Made by a program: the position numbers and the translations under genes
Notes under the pieces: generated by a model
What the model saw: the letters and a program-made list of their open reading frames with translations, nothing else
Database searches by the model: none
What the model was told of the DNA's origin: nothing
Origin: Vibrio sp. MEBiC08052
GTDB taxonomy: Bacteria > Pseudomonadota > Gammaproteobacteria > Enterobacterales > Vibrionaceae
NCBI RefSeq assembly: GCF_001506075.1
Contig: NZ_KQ947476.1
Span: 386,305-450,304, forward strand
Length of the DNA: 64,000 nucleotides
Direction of reading: 5' to 3'
Shown here: positions 53,492 to 64,000 of the stretch, in pieces
Numbering within the stretch: the first letter of the stretch is position 1
How the letters are laid out: every line of letters starts with the position of its first letter

Positions 53492-54923
53492 GGCCCTTCC
53501 TCCCTGACTGAGATTGTTCTTTCCTCGATAGAAACAACTGCTGAAAAGCATCAACGGCACTCGCGGTGTTTGCCGCTTGTGTCACAGCACGAACCACCGC
53601 TAGACTTGAGACGCCCTGTTCTAAAACAGTTGCGGCGTTATTTAAATCTATCCCGCCAATTGCAACCGTTGGAATCGCCAGCTGATGAGCCCGTGCAATA
53701 GAATCGACGAGCTGTTGATAAAGCCGTAGCCGAGCAAGCCCTTGCGGTTGAGAAGGCATCTGTTTGGTCGTGGTCGGGAAAATATGTCCTAGGGCGATAT
53801 AACTTGGATGAAGTTGTTGTGCCTTGAGAATTTCCCAGTAACCATGAGTTGAAATACCTAAACAAATGCCAGCATGATGCAGCGCCTGAATATCGGCGGT
53901 GTGTAAATCTTCTTGTCCCAGATGAACACCAAAAGCCTGATATTGAATCGCCAGTTGCCAATAATCATTAATGAAAACTTGTGCTTGATATGTTCTCCCC
54001 AGCGAGACCGCTTGTTTAATTTGCTGCTCAAGGTCAGGCTGATGTGGATTTTTAATCCGTAACTGAATCGTCTTCACCCCTAACCGGAGTAATTTATCTA
54101 CCCATATCACATCATCAACTACCGGGTAGAGTGACAAATCTTCAATATGAACGGCTTTAAATTGAGATCGCTGTGTCAGTTGATGTGAATCAGACAAAGG
54201 TTGATGTGAGTCAGACACCGATAGCCCACTGACTGAAGAGACAACCGGAAATGCATGCCCATCTCGGGGCCATGTTTCACGTGAAACATTCATGGAAGCC
54301 CGAGCAATGATCAGAGCATCTTCAAGCGGAAAGTCTAAAACCAGAGCGCCAATCAACCAGGCTAAATGCTTCGCAACAAATGCATGTTGAGAGTCATCAG
54401 AGCGAGTCGTTTCAGAATCTAAAACTTCCGGCGCTAACACCGTGGAAAACGTAGCAGAGGAAAGCGAACGAACCTCATTCCCCACCCGCCATAATTCAGA
54501 GTGTGGCGCATCTGGTTGTGGTGAAGACGCGACAACAATATGAGCGGCCATTCCCGCTTTTGCCTTTGCCTGTTGTTCATCTTGTTGAGCCCACAGATGA
54601 TCACCATCACCCATGAGTTCACAACCATGGATTTGCTCACAATAGCTTATATGATAGTGCTGCTGAATATCTTGCTGCTGGGCAAAAGTCATCATTTGCT
54701 GCTGCTCAACAGCCATTAGTACGACGCTTTTATTTCTCAGCTCATCTTGCTTTAAACGAACGTACAATCCACGGTGATGCGAGTCAGCATCAAACAAGAA
54801 ATTCTGCTCCGGCCCGGCAAGTCCTACCGACTGTGCCATATTTAACACCCGGTGAAGGTTGACCTTCACCGATGCGAGCAGATCGGTCGTGCAAAAGACC
54901 TCTGCGATACTTAGCCCAATCAT
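53475..54923 (-). CDS. thiE: Thiamine-phosphate synthase with long N-terminal extension
   Basis: The product has 482 residues, over twice the usual ThiE length (~210). The C-terminal ~215 residues are a clear ThiE: KTIQLRIKNP, VFINDYWQL, FGVHLGQEDL, LGISTHGYWE, YIALGHIFPTTTKQM, IPTVAIGGIDL and VVRAVTQA. The N-terminal ~260 residues have faint HMP-kinase (ThiD)-like features (KHLAWLIGALVLDFPLEDAL near ~190) but no catalytic loop that I can see, so it may be a degenerate kinase domain. A repeated SDSHQ linker joins the halves. The start ATG 54923 has AGGAGG. The N-terminal part contains parS site 2 in its DNA. Confidence 0.93.
   Translation of the reverse strand: MIGLSIAEVFCTTDLLASVKVNLHRVLNMAQSVGLAGPEQNFLFDADSHHRGLYVRLKQDELRNKSVVLMAVEQQQMMTFAQQQDIQQHYHISYCEQIHGCELMGDGDHLWAQQDEQQAKAKAGMAAHIVVASSPQPDAPHSELWRVGNEVRSLSSATFSTVLAPEVLDSETTRSDDSQHAFVAKHLAWLIGALVLDFPLEDALIIARASMNVSRETWPRDGHAFPVVSSVSGLSVSDSHQPLSDSHQLTQRSQFKAVHIEDLSLYPVVDDVIWVDKLLRLGVKTIQLRIKNPHQPDLEQQIKQAVSLGRTYQAQVFINDYWQLAIQYQAFGVHLGQEDLHTADIQALHHAGICLGISTHGYWEILKAQQLHPSYIALGHIFPTTTKQMPSQPQGLARLRLYQQLVDSIARAHQLAIPTVAIGGIDLNNAATVLEQGVSSLAVVRAVTQAANTASAVDAFQQLFLSRKEQSQSGRKGHVVTR
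54273..54288. promoter_or_regulatory. parS: parS centromere-like site 2 (inside thiE)
   Basis: A perfect 16-bp palindrome TGTTTCACGTGAAACA lies in the thiE coding region. It encodes the residues MNVSRETW in the N-terminal extension. It is 3,966 bp from site 1 and identical to it. The site lies in the same genes as the V. cholerae chromosome I parS cluster as remembered. Confidence 0.85.
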
Positions 54924-54924
54924 C

Positions 54925-56886
54925 CTACTCCTCCTGATCAGCATCCTGAGCTAAGCGATATAGTGCTGAACCTTGCGCTTTAAACTCCTGAGATTTTTGT
55001 TTCATACCTGCCAATCGTTCATCATCTGACGGGTTGGTTACCATCTGAATATTTACAGAATGATCATGCTCGGAGTGACTATCCTGTTGCGCTTTTGCAT
55101 ACTCACGAACTTCCTGAGAGATCTTCATTGAGCAGAATTTAGGACCGCACATTGAACAGAAATGAGCGACTTTTCCCGATTCTTGAGGCAGCGTTTGATC
55201 ATGGTAAGTGCGGGCCGTGACCGGATCTAAAGACAGATTAAACTGGTCTTCCCAACGGAATTCAAACCGTGCTTTCGATAAAGCATTATCTCTGACTTGA
55301 GCACCGGGATGCCCTTTCGCTAAATCAGCAGCATGGGCAGCAAGCTTGTAGGTAATTAATCCCGTTTTCACATCTTCTTTATTCGGCAGACCAAGATGTT
55401 CTTTAGGGGTGACATAACAAAGCATCGCACAGCCGTACCAACCGATCATAGCCGCACCAATCCCAGAGGTAATGTGGTCGTATCCGGGCGCAATATCGGT
55501 TGTCAGCGGGCCTAAGGTATAGAACGGTGCTTCCGAGCAATGCCGTAGTTGCTCTTCCATATTCTCTTTGACTAAATGCATTGGCACATGTCCGGGGCCT
55601 TCAATCATGACCTGAACATCATATTCCCATGCAATTTTGGTCAGTTCTCCGAGAGTTCTGAGTTCAGAGAATTGGGCTTCGTCATTGGCATCAGCCACGG
55701 AGCCGGGCCGGAGTCCATCCCCTAAAGAGAGTGAGACATCATACTGGGCACAGATCTCACAAATGTCCCGGAAATGGGTATACAGAAAGTTTTCTTCATG
55801 ATGTGCCAGACACCATTTCGCGATGATAGAACCACCGCGGGAAACAATTCCCGTCACCCGCTTAGCGGTCATAGGGACATAGCGCAACAGTACACCGGCA
55901 TGAATCGTAAAGTAATCGACCCCCTGCTCCGCCTGCTCAATCAACGTGTCACGCATGACCTCCCAAGTCAGATTTTCGGCAACGCCATTAACTTTTTCCA
56001 GAGCTTGGTACATCGGTACAGTACCGATAGGAACCGGACTATTGCGTAGAATCCATTCTCTCGTTTCATGTATATTGCGCCCAGTGGAGAGATCCATCAC
56101 CGTATCAGCACCCCAGCGGGTAGACCAAACTAACTTCTCAACTTCCTCTTCAATCGAGGATGTAACGGATGAATTACCAATATTGGCATTCACTTTGACT
56201 AAAAAGTTACGCCCGATAATCATCGGCTCAGATTCGGGATGGTTGATATTTGCCGGAATAATCGCTCGCCCTTCTGCGACCTCGCGTCGGACAAATTCAG
56301 CGGTGATAACTTCCGGCATATGGGCACCGAAACTTTCTCCGGGATGCTGTAAGTTCAATTGCTCATCACGATACTGCTGACGCTGCATATTCTCACGAAT
56401 CGCAATAAACTCCATTTCAGGCGTCACGATGCCACGCCGGGCATAATGAAGCTGGGTGACACAATGACCGGGCAGAGCTTTACGAATGAGCGGTAAATGA
56501 CCGTATCGCAAAGAGTCGAGCGTTGTATCCGCCAAACGCTCACGCGCATAATCAGAGGTCATCTGCTCCAGCATTGCTGTGTCAGACCGCTCTTCGATCC
56601 ATGGCTGTCTCAAGGCCGGTAATCCTCGATACACATCGATTGTATAGTGCGGGTCGGTATACACGCCTGAAGTATCGTAGACACAAATCGGTTCGTTAGG
56701 TTCATAGACAGGGCTATCCTTCGAGTGACCGACCAGGCTATCGGCAAGCTGGATAGCTCGCATCGGTACCCGGATATCTTCCCGCGAACCCTGTAGATAA
56801 ATTTTGCTTGAATTGGGATAAGGTGTTGACTGGATATTTTCAATAAACTGCTTTGCTTCCAGTCTGGATTGTTTACGGCTCGACAT
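54925..56886 (-). CDS. thiC: Phosphomethylpyrimidine synthase (HMP-P synthase)
   Basis: The 653-residue radical SAM enzyme has the C-terminal cluster motif CSMCGPKFC near residues 577-585, where the CxxCx4C ligates the 4Fe-4S cluster. The core is highly conserved (KVNANIGNSSVTSSIEEEVE; WGADTVMDLSTGRNIHETR; HAGVLLRYVPMTAKRVTGI). It converts aminoimidazole ribotide into the thiamine pyrimidine. It is first in the operon and controlled by the riboswitch upstream. A GGAG lies 8 nt before the ATG. Confidence 0.96.
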   Translation of the reverse strand: MSSRKQSRLEAKQFIENIQSTPYPNSSKIYLQGSREDIRVPMRAIQLADSLVGHSKDSPVYEPNEPICVYDTSGVYTDPHYTIDVYRGLPALRQPWIEERSDTAMLEQMTSDYARERLADTTLDSLRYGHLPLIRKALPGHCVTQLHYARRGIVTPEMEFIAIRENMQRQQYRDEQLNLQHPGESFGAHMPEVITAEFVRREVAEGRAIIPANINHPESEPMIIGRNFLVKVNANIGNSSVTSSIEEEVEKLVWSTRWGADTVMDLSTGRNIHETREWILRNSPVPIGTVPMYQALEKVNGVAENLTWEVMRDTLIEQAEQGVDYFTIHAGVLLRYVPMTAKRVTGIVSRGGSIIAKWCLAHHEENFLYTHFRDICEICAQYDVSLSLGDGLRPGSVADANDEAQFSELRTLGELTKIAWEYDVQVMIEGPGHVPMHLVKENMEEQLRHCSEAPFYTLGPLTTDIAPGYDHITSGIGAAMIGWYGCAMLCYVTPKEHLGLPNKEDVKTGLITYKLAAHAADLAKGHPGAQVRDNALSKARFEFRWEDQFNLSLDPVTARTYHDQTLPQESGKVAHFCSMCGPKFCSMKISQEVREYAKAQQDSHSEHDHSVNIQMVTNPSDDERLAGMKQKSQEFKAQGSALYRLAQDADQEE

Positions 56887-57045
56887 GCATTTTTCTCCAG
56901 TAAATGGTTAAGAAATAAATGCTTGACGGAAGGACGCATAGACAAGAGGTGAAAATCGATTATCGCGTGATGAGGAAAAGCGACATACAGAAAGATTTTC
57001 GGACAATAGAGAGGCTGTGGTGAAATGTAATATAGCCTGAATATT

Positions 57046-57130
57046 CTCTCTTGTTCCCTTCGCAGGTATTAACCTGATCAGGTTCAACGGATCCCGAATG
57101 AACGGTCTCAGCCTTTTGGCACTCCGACAA
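57046..57130 (-). promoter_or_regulatory. TPP riboswitch (THI box)
   Basis: The minus strand carries the full THI-box: GGAGTGCC, then GGCTGAGACC, CCGTTGAACCTGATCAGGTT and AATACCTGCGAAGGGAACAAG in order, ~160 nt before thiC. TPP binding normally shuts off thi operon translation or transcription. No clear terminator is seen between it and thiC, so control by hiding the ribosome site is likely. Confidence 0.96.
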
Positions 57131-57180
57131 GTATCAACATTATAGAGAATGGATTTTATTAAACAAAGTAAAAAAAATAT

Positions 57181-57564
57181 TTAACTCTTTGTGATCAGTT
57201 GAAAACCAACCCACGCAGCAGAAATACTCAAAGTAACGTTCAACAGGATATTGAGACCAAACTTAATAAATGCGCCTTGCTGCATCAATAAAACGTTATC
57301 CATAGAGAAAGTAGAAAAAGTCGTCAAAGCGCCTAAGAATCCTAACCCAATGATTTGACGCCATGGTTCAACGGAAATCAATTGTCCCTGAATAGCCGCA
57401 ATTAAAAGCCCCATCACAAATGAGCCTAAAATATTTACGGTCAGGGTTCCATAAGGAAAACCTTTACCGAACAGAAACACACAAAGTTCTGAAATCAAAT
57501 ACCGGGAGCAAGCACCAAAAGCGCCCCCAAAAGCAATAAAGCCCAGAATAGAGAACTGACTCAT
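57181..57564 (-). CDS. crcB: Fluoride ion channel Fluc/CrcB
   Basis: The 127-residue four-helix membrane protein has FGGAFGACSRYLIS, GTLTVNILGSFVMG and FLGALTTFSTFSMDN, the conserved Fluc pore motifs (including the Asn of the polar track and the TFSTF element). Dual-topology dimers export fluoride. The third of three tandem ATGs (57564) is best placed behind GAGG. No fluoride (crcB) riboswitch is recognised upstream. Confidence 0.93.
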   Translation of the reverse strand: MSQFSILGFIAFGGAFGACSRYLISELCVFLFGKGFPYGTLTVNILGSFVMGLLIAAIQGQLISVEPWRQIIGLGFLGALTTFSTFSMDNVLLMQQGAFIKFGLNILLNVTLSISAAWVGFQLITKS

Positions 57565-58010
57565 CATCATTTCCTCAAAAAAATCCCCAAATACAACCTT
57601 TCTTAATTAAAAAATACGAGTATCAAAGGTCATACAAATTCACACAATGAAAAAGTTACAGGAGTCACTTTATGTCAAAATCCTTCACTTAATCCGATTT
57701 TACATACCCATCAAGTATCATATTATGGTTCATGTCTGATACGGGCACCCAGCTCATACGAGTATCGGTATAGAGTAGCACTTGCTTCAATATCCGCTGT
57801 TCAGGGAGATGAATAGAATAATGATGGTACTGTGTGACATGAAGAAGATCAAAAATATAAATTCAGTTGGGAGTGAAACGGTTGAGGACAATGCTTGGCA
57901 TTTATCGTTTACCAAACTCATTCATTCCTCAACCTTATAGAAGAGAGAGTATCGTTCCGTCAGAGTAATTGACTCTGTGATTCCAAGCTGAGATTTAAGA
58001 CATCAAATTC
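57565..58010. other. Intergenic region between crcB and GH43 gene
   Basis: About 445 bp without a supported gene. A minus-strand frame (57689 to ~57862) stays open for ~57 codons with no start codon until late, reading like a gene tail (LLHVTQYHHYSIHLPEQRIL); a remnant or chance. The right end holds the tail of the GH43 operon; no strong terminator is seen. Confidence 0.4.
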
Positions 58011-58952
58011 CTATTCAGCCTGACCCAGTATAAGCTGATCCCCTTCCCAGAAAATCTGTTTCATACGGGTATGACGGTTGGGATCCCATAACGGGTCACC
58101 TTCAATCTCCGTATAATCACGGGCGTGATACACCAAAATATCATTGCCCTGCTCATCTTTGGTAAAGCAGCTGTGTCCGGGACCAAAAACACCTTCGTCG
58201 GCGTTGGTCACAAAAACCGGCTGTGGCGATTTGTACCAATTTGCAGGGTCAAGTAAATCTGTATCCTCATCAGCTTGCAAAAGCCCCATACAATAACGTT
58301 CATCGGTCGCACTGGCAGAATATGTCAGCCAGACTTTTCCGTGACTAATCAGGATGTACGGGCCTTCATTAACCATGAAACCTTGAGTTTCCCAATCAAA
58401 CTCAGGTATCGATAAACGACTGGCGGGTAATTTTAGTGTTGTCGGTGACAACATTTCAGCAATGTATAAATTGGAATTACCGGCTATCGTTTGTTCTTTC
58501 TGTGCCCAGACATAATACCGCGTTCCTCGGTGTTCAAATGTCGTTGCATCGAGACAAAATGAATCGATGCCAGAATCGATCTGTCCACAAAACGTCCATG
58601 GTTGCGCCAGCGGGTTTTCCCCAGCACAATGAATGGCATACATGCGATGCTGAAATAAACCATCCTTTATTTCCCGGCTGGGCGCGGCAGCAAAGTAGAT
58701 ATACCAACTACCGTCAATCGCGTGGATCTCCGGTGCCCAGATTAAGTCGGAGTAAGGGCCATGATCCGGCTTGTGCCAAACCGTCACGACTTCATTCGTT
58801 TCTGCCAGACCGGCCAGCGTTTTTGCTCTTCTCAGCTCAATACGATCATATTCAGGGACCGATGCCGTGAAATAATAGTATCCATCATGATGAAGATAGA
58901 CATGTGGATCGGCTCGCTGTTCAATAACTGGGTTTTTTATCTTAAATACCAT
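58011..58952 (-). CDS. Glycoside hydrolase family 43 (arabinofuranosidase/xylosidase type)
   Basis: The 313-residue five-bladed beta-propeller enzyme shows the GH43 catalytic triad: general base Asp15 (RADPHVYL), pKa-modulating Asp135 (CLDATTF) and general acid Glu196 (VNEGPYIL). LIWAPEIHAIDGSWYIYFAA is also typical. No signal peptide is present, so it acts in the cytoplasm on imported arabino- or xylo-oligosaccharides. It follows the GPH transporter by 9 nt (AGGTT ribosome site), forming a two-gene uptake and hydrolysis unit. The exact substrate is not determined. Confidence 0.92.
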   Translation of the reverse strand: MVFKIKNPVIEQRADPHVYLHHDGYYYFTASVPEYDRIELRRAKTLAGLAETNEVVTVWHKPDHGPYSDLIWAPEIHAIDGSWYIYFAAAPSREIKDGLFQHRMYAIHCAGENPLAQPWTFCGQIDSGIDSFCLDATTFEHRGTRYYVWAQKEQTIAGNSNLYIAEMLSPTTLKLPASRLSIPEFDWETQGFMVNEGPYILISHGKVWLTYSASATDERYCMGLLQADEDTDLLDPANWYKSPQPVFVTNADEGVFGPGHSCFTKDEQGNDILVYHARDYTEIEGDPLWDPNRHTRMKQIFWEGDQLILGQAE

Positions 58953-58961
58953 GGAATAACC

Positions 58962-60368
58962 TCATTTTGCCGGAACAGATAGCGGTGTTTTATCATGCAC
59001 ATGATCGATACCATCACTCATCGCTTTGCTGTCTGCCCCTTGATGAATCATTACGGTGTAATAGCTGTCTGTCACTTTATATCTGAACATCAAAAGCCCC
59101 ATGAGCAGATGGAATATACCGGGAATGAGGGTGAGCATTAAAGCAATCCCAGTTAATGTAAAGCTCGACTGTGCCTGATTCGGTGCATAATCAAAGAAAG
59201 TCAGTAACCATCCGACAATCGCACCGGCAATCCCCATTCCAAATTTTTGACAGAATGAAATACCGCCAAACGATAAACCAGAGACTCGTTGACCCAATTT
59301 AAATTCACCATAATCAACCGCTTCAGCAATCGCTGACCAGAAAACAGGCGCGTGTAAATCAACAATGAAAGAAAGCAGGAAATAGAGAAAAAAAGCGAGG
59401 ACGAAATCAGACGGCCCGACAGAAAAATAGAGCACAGCGCTCAGGATCATCACAGCAATCTGACTGTAACGGAATAGTTTAATCTTACAGTAGTATTTCG
59501 TTATCCAAGTTGACGCCACCATCGCCAGAATCGCAGCGATAACCCCTGTCGCAAGGAATGCAGAAATCGTCGCAGCATCTCCTCCCAGATAATATTTGGC
59601 ATAATACGCAGCAACCGACCCTCGCACGGTGTAACCAACCGTACCGGTGATACAAACCATACATAAAATGACCCACTGATCATTGCTGATGAGAGATTTC
59701 AGTTGCTGAGTAAATGGTTTTTTATCGATGACATAGTCGATACGCTCCGTCGTCGTAAAATAGCAAAATAAGAACAACAGTGTCCCCATGAAAGCCATTA
59801 ATCCCATCGCATACTGATAGCCTAATTGAATATTTTCACTCCCCCACCTTTCAGAGAGTAAGGGAACAATAATGGTCACCAGAAACGCAGCAATTTTGGC
59901 AAAGAATAGCCGATATCCGTTGGCTGATAGCTTCTCTTTCGGATCATCGGTAAGCACACTGATTAAAGAAATATACGGAATCGTGACAGCGGTAAACATC
60001 ACCGTCACAAAAATATAGGTCGCATAGGCATAGGCTAATTTCCCGTTGTAATCCAAATCTGGCGTACTAAAGGTTAAGAACACTGAAATGCCAAAGGGGA
60101 TTGATAAAAACAGCATATAAGGACGATAGCGCCCCCAACGGGTATTCACTTTATCCGTAATCATCCCCATGATAGGGTCGGTCACCGCATCAATCAAACG
60201 AACAACAATGAATAACATCGCCAGATCACTGGCTTTAAGGCCAAAGATATCGGTATAAAAAAATGTGATAATCAGCATCATTGATGAAATCACCACATTA
60301 ACAGCCATATCCCCTGAGCCAAATCCAACTTTCTCAAGCACAGAGAGTTTGAACTTATACATAGTCAT
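58962..60368 (-). CDS. GPH-family sugar:cation symporter
   Basis: The 468-residue membrane protein (466 if ATG 60362 is the start) has ~12 hydrophobic segments and glycoside-pentoside-hexuronide family features: KVGFGSGDMAVNVVISSMML at the N-terminus, then DAVTDPIMGMITDKVNTRWG, RYRPYMLFLSIPFG and ESR/ER-type loops. It is like XynP/YagG/YicJ carriers of xylosides. It is followed by the GH43 enzyme in one operon. It probably imports arabinosides or xylosides with Na+ or H+. Confidence 0.92.
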   Translation of the reverse strand: MTMYKFKLSVLEKVGFGSGDMAVNVVISSMMLIITFFYTDIFGLKASDLAMLFIVVRLIDAVTDPIMGMITDKVNTRWGRYRPYMLFLSIPFGISVFLTFSTPDLDYNGKLAYAYATYIFVTVMFTAVTIPYISLISVLTDDPKEKLSANGYRLFFAKIAAFLVTIIVPLLSERWGSENIQLGYQYAMGLMAFMGTLLFLFCYFTTTERIDYVIDKKPFTQQLKSLISNDQWVILCMVCITGTVGYTVRGSVAAYYAKYYLGGDAATISAFLATGVIAAILAMVASTWITKYYCKIKLFRYSQIAVMILSAVLYFSVGPSDFVLAFFLYFLLSFIVDLHAPVFWSAIAEAVDYGEFKLGQRVSGLSFGGISFCQKFGMGIAGAIVGWLLTFFDYAPNQAQSSFTLTGIALMLTLIPGIFHLLMGLLMFRYKVTDSYYTVMIHQGADSKAMSDGIDHVHDKTPLSVPAK

Positions 60369-60620
60369 AGACCTCGTTCAGATAGAAATAAAATCAGGTA
60401 TCTTCGTCATTTCGACCCCGAATTATTATCTGAATAATGAATGCTATCAGCTGCATAATATGCAGATTCTATAAATCAGCGGATATGTCCATCGATATAG
60501 CTATTCTTACTAAAACGAATCTTTTTATATCATTATTGTTATTGAAATAGTGTTCTTGGCTTCAGCAGTAATGTGCCAGCCTCTATGTAATCCTCTTCTA
60601 TAGAACGGCTAAGCCATCAT
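60369..60620. other. Promoter region of the GPH/GH43 operon
   Basis: About 250 bp, AT-rich, between the transporter gene and the rRNA operon terminators. It must hold the promoter for the sugar operon. No regulator gene or clear operator is seen. Confidence 0.4.
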
Positions 60621-60627
60621 CTAAACG

Positions 60628-60657
60628 CAAAAAGCCCCAGTCTTTCGACTGAGGCTC
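60628..60657 (-). terminator. Distal terminator hairpin of rRNA operon
   Basis: Stem GCCCCAGTC / GACTGAGGC with a four-nt loop and a run of T's on the minus strand (GGGGCTTTTTGCG). It lies ~100 bp beyond the tRNA-Asp and backs up the nearer terminator. Confidence 0.75.
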
Positions 60658-60721
60658 AATAATTGGAATAAAACGATATTTTTAAATAAACAAACCGGAA
60701 TCAATCTCTCCGCCAGATACG

Positions 60722-60750
60722 AAAAAACCCCAGCATTGCTGCTGAGGTCT
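60722..60750 (-). terminator. Proximal terminator of rRNA/tRNA-Asp operon
   Basis: On the minus strand, stem ACCTCAGCA / TGCTGGGGT with a four-nt loop followed by TTTTTTC. It lies 10 bp after the tRNA-Asp 3' end. Confidence 0.88.
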
Positions 60751-60759
60751 TCAAATCAG

Positions 60760-60836
60760 TGGCGGAGCGGACGGGACTCGAACCCGCGACCCCCGGCGTG
60801 ACAGGCCGGTATTCTAACCAACTGAACTACCGCTCC
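60760..60836 (-). tRNA. tRNA-Asp (anticodon GTC)
   Basis: A 77-nt tRNA on the minus strand. The acceptor stem GGAGCGG pairs with CCGCTCC; the anticodon loop CTGTCAC gives GTC; the T loop GGTTCGAGTCC and encoded 3' CCA are present. It is the distal gene of the rRNA operon, as in several gamma-proteobacterial rrn operons. Confidence 0.97.
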
Positions 60837-60927
60837 ACTAAATTTTTTACTAGATAAAGTCTTATTTATTAAATGCTTTATTTAGTTTTGCCTTCAGATT
60901 TTTCAAAATCTGAAAACAAGGAAGCAA

Positions 60928-61044
60928 GCCTGGCGATGTCCTACTCTCACATGGGGAGACCCCACACTACCATCGGCGCTGTTTCGTTTCACGACTGAGT
61001 TCGGCATGGAATCAGGTGGGTCCAAAACGCTATCGTCGCCAAGC
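60928..61044 (-). rRNA. rrf: 5S ribosomal RNA
   Basis: The minus strand starts GCTTGGCGACGATAGCGTTT and ends GGACATCGCCAGGC, with the internal ATTCCATGCCGAACTCAG and GTAGTGTGGGGTCTCCCCAT typical of 5S rRNA. The ends pair to form helix I. Exact ends may differ by 1-3 nt. It lies ~85 bp after the 23S gene and ~90 bp before tRNA-Asp. Confidence 0.95.
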
Positions 61045-61129
61045 AAATTCTTAAAATTCGGAAAGCTGTTTTTGTTCTCTACACAATCAAATTATTCCTA
61101 CTGAGCCACAAAACCCCTTCGGTGTTGTA

Positions 61130-64000
<2,871 letters not shown>

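Noticed and set aside
53492..53560. Upstream start for thiF
   Set aside because: The frame extends into thiE, but ATG 53491 has GGAGG upstream and begins at the family N-terminus.
57565..58010. Fluoride riboswitch or small RNA in the crcB upstream gap
   Set aside because: I could not find the conserved fluoride aptamer pattern or a stable structured RNA with terminator.

Overview
The window looks like a piece of chromosome I of a Vibrio or close relative, near the replication origin. The evidence is: (i) a core gene set in the order remembered for the VC0060-VC0078 stretch of Vibrio cholerae (crcB, thiCEFSGH, an aminopeptidase P, asnC, uspA, uspB, ferritin); (ii) two perfect 16-bp ParB/parS-type palindromes inside that stretch; and (iii) an rRNA operon with a distal tRNA-Asp. 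The species cannot be named from sequence alone.

Layout. Positions 1-23,239 hold a minus-strand operon for a headless contractile particle, an extracellular contractile injection system (eCIS) of the Afp/PVC type. In transcription order it encodes: a cap/terminator, an unknown protein, a single sheath, two tube proteins, a DUF5908-type microprotein too short for routine ORF calling, a LysM adaptor, a VgrG-like spike, a PAAR tip, gp25, a J-type baseplate protein, an Afp12-like baseplate protein, a CIS tape-measure-type protein, two coiled-coil proteins of unknown role, and an AAA+ ATPase cut by the window edge. Positions 23.5-25.3 kb hold a dehydrogenase-fold protein and a small-protein operon (DUF4177-like, YidD-like, TM2-like). 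Positions 25.4-33.6 kb hold a giant secreted SpvB/FG-GAP/Rhs polymorphic toxin-like protein ending in a lipase-type GHSLG domain, with small membrane and secreted partners on either side. Positions 33.6-34.6 kb are a sparse stretch with an NTF2-like protein.

From 34.7 kb the region is mostly housekeeping: a YhiN-type flavoprotein, uspB, ftnA, uspA, an EamA transporter, rsmJ, asnC and aminopeptidase P. Inserted between aminopeptidase P and thiH is the osmoprotectant cluster betI-betB-betA-choX-choW-choV. It takes up choline by an ABC transporter and oxidises it through betaine aldehyde to glycine betaine, and is probably repressed by BetI. The thiamine operon thiC-E-F-S-G-H (minus strand) lies under a TPP riboswitch. 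Next come the fluoride channel crcB and a two-gene glycoside unit (GPH-type symporter plus GH43 glycosidase). Last is the 3' part of an rRNA operon on the minus strand: 23S, missing about the first 15-20 nt, then 5S, tRNA-Asp and terminators.

Most notable: the eCIS carries no recognisable Afp13-type tail fibre in view but has two adjacent coiled-coil proteins; an Rhs/lipase effector candidate lies less than 3 kb from it; parS sites lie between choV and thiH and inside thiE; tandem repeats precede betI; and a long dyad with a Fur-like box precedes the aminopeptidase gene.
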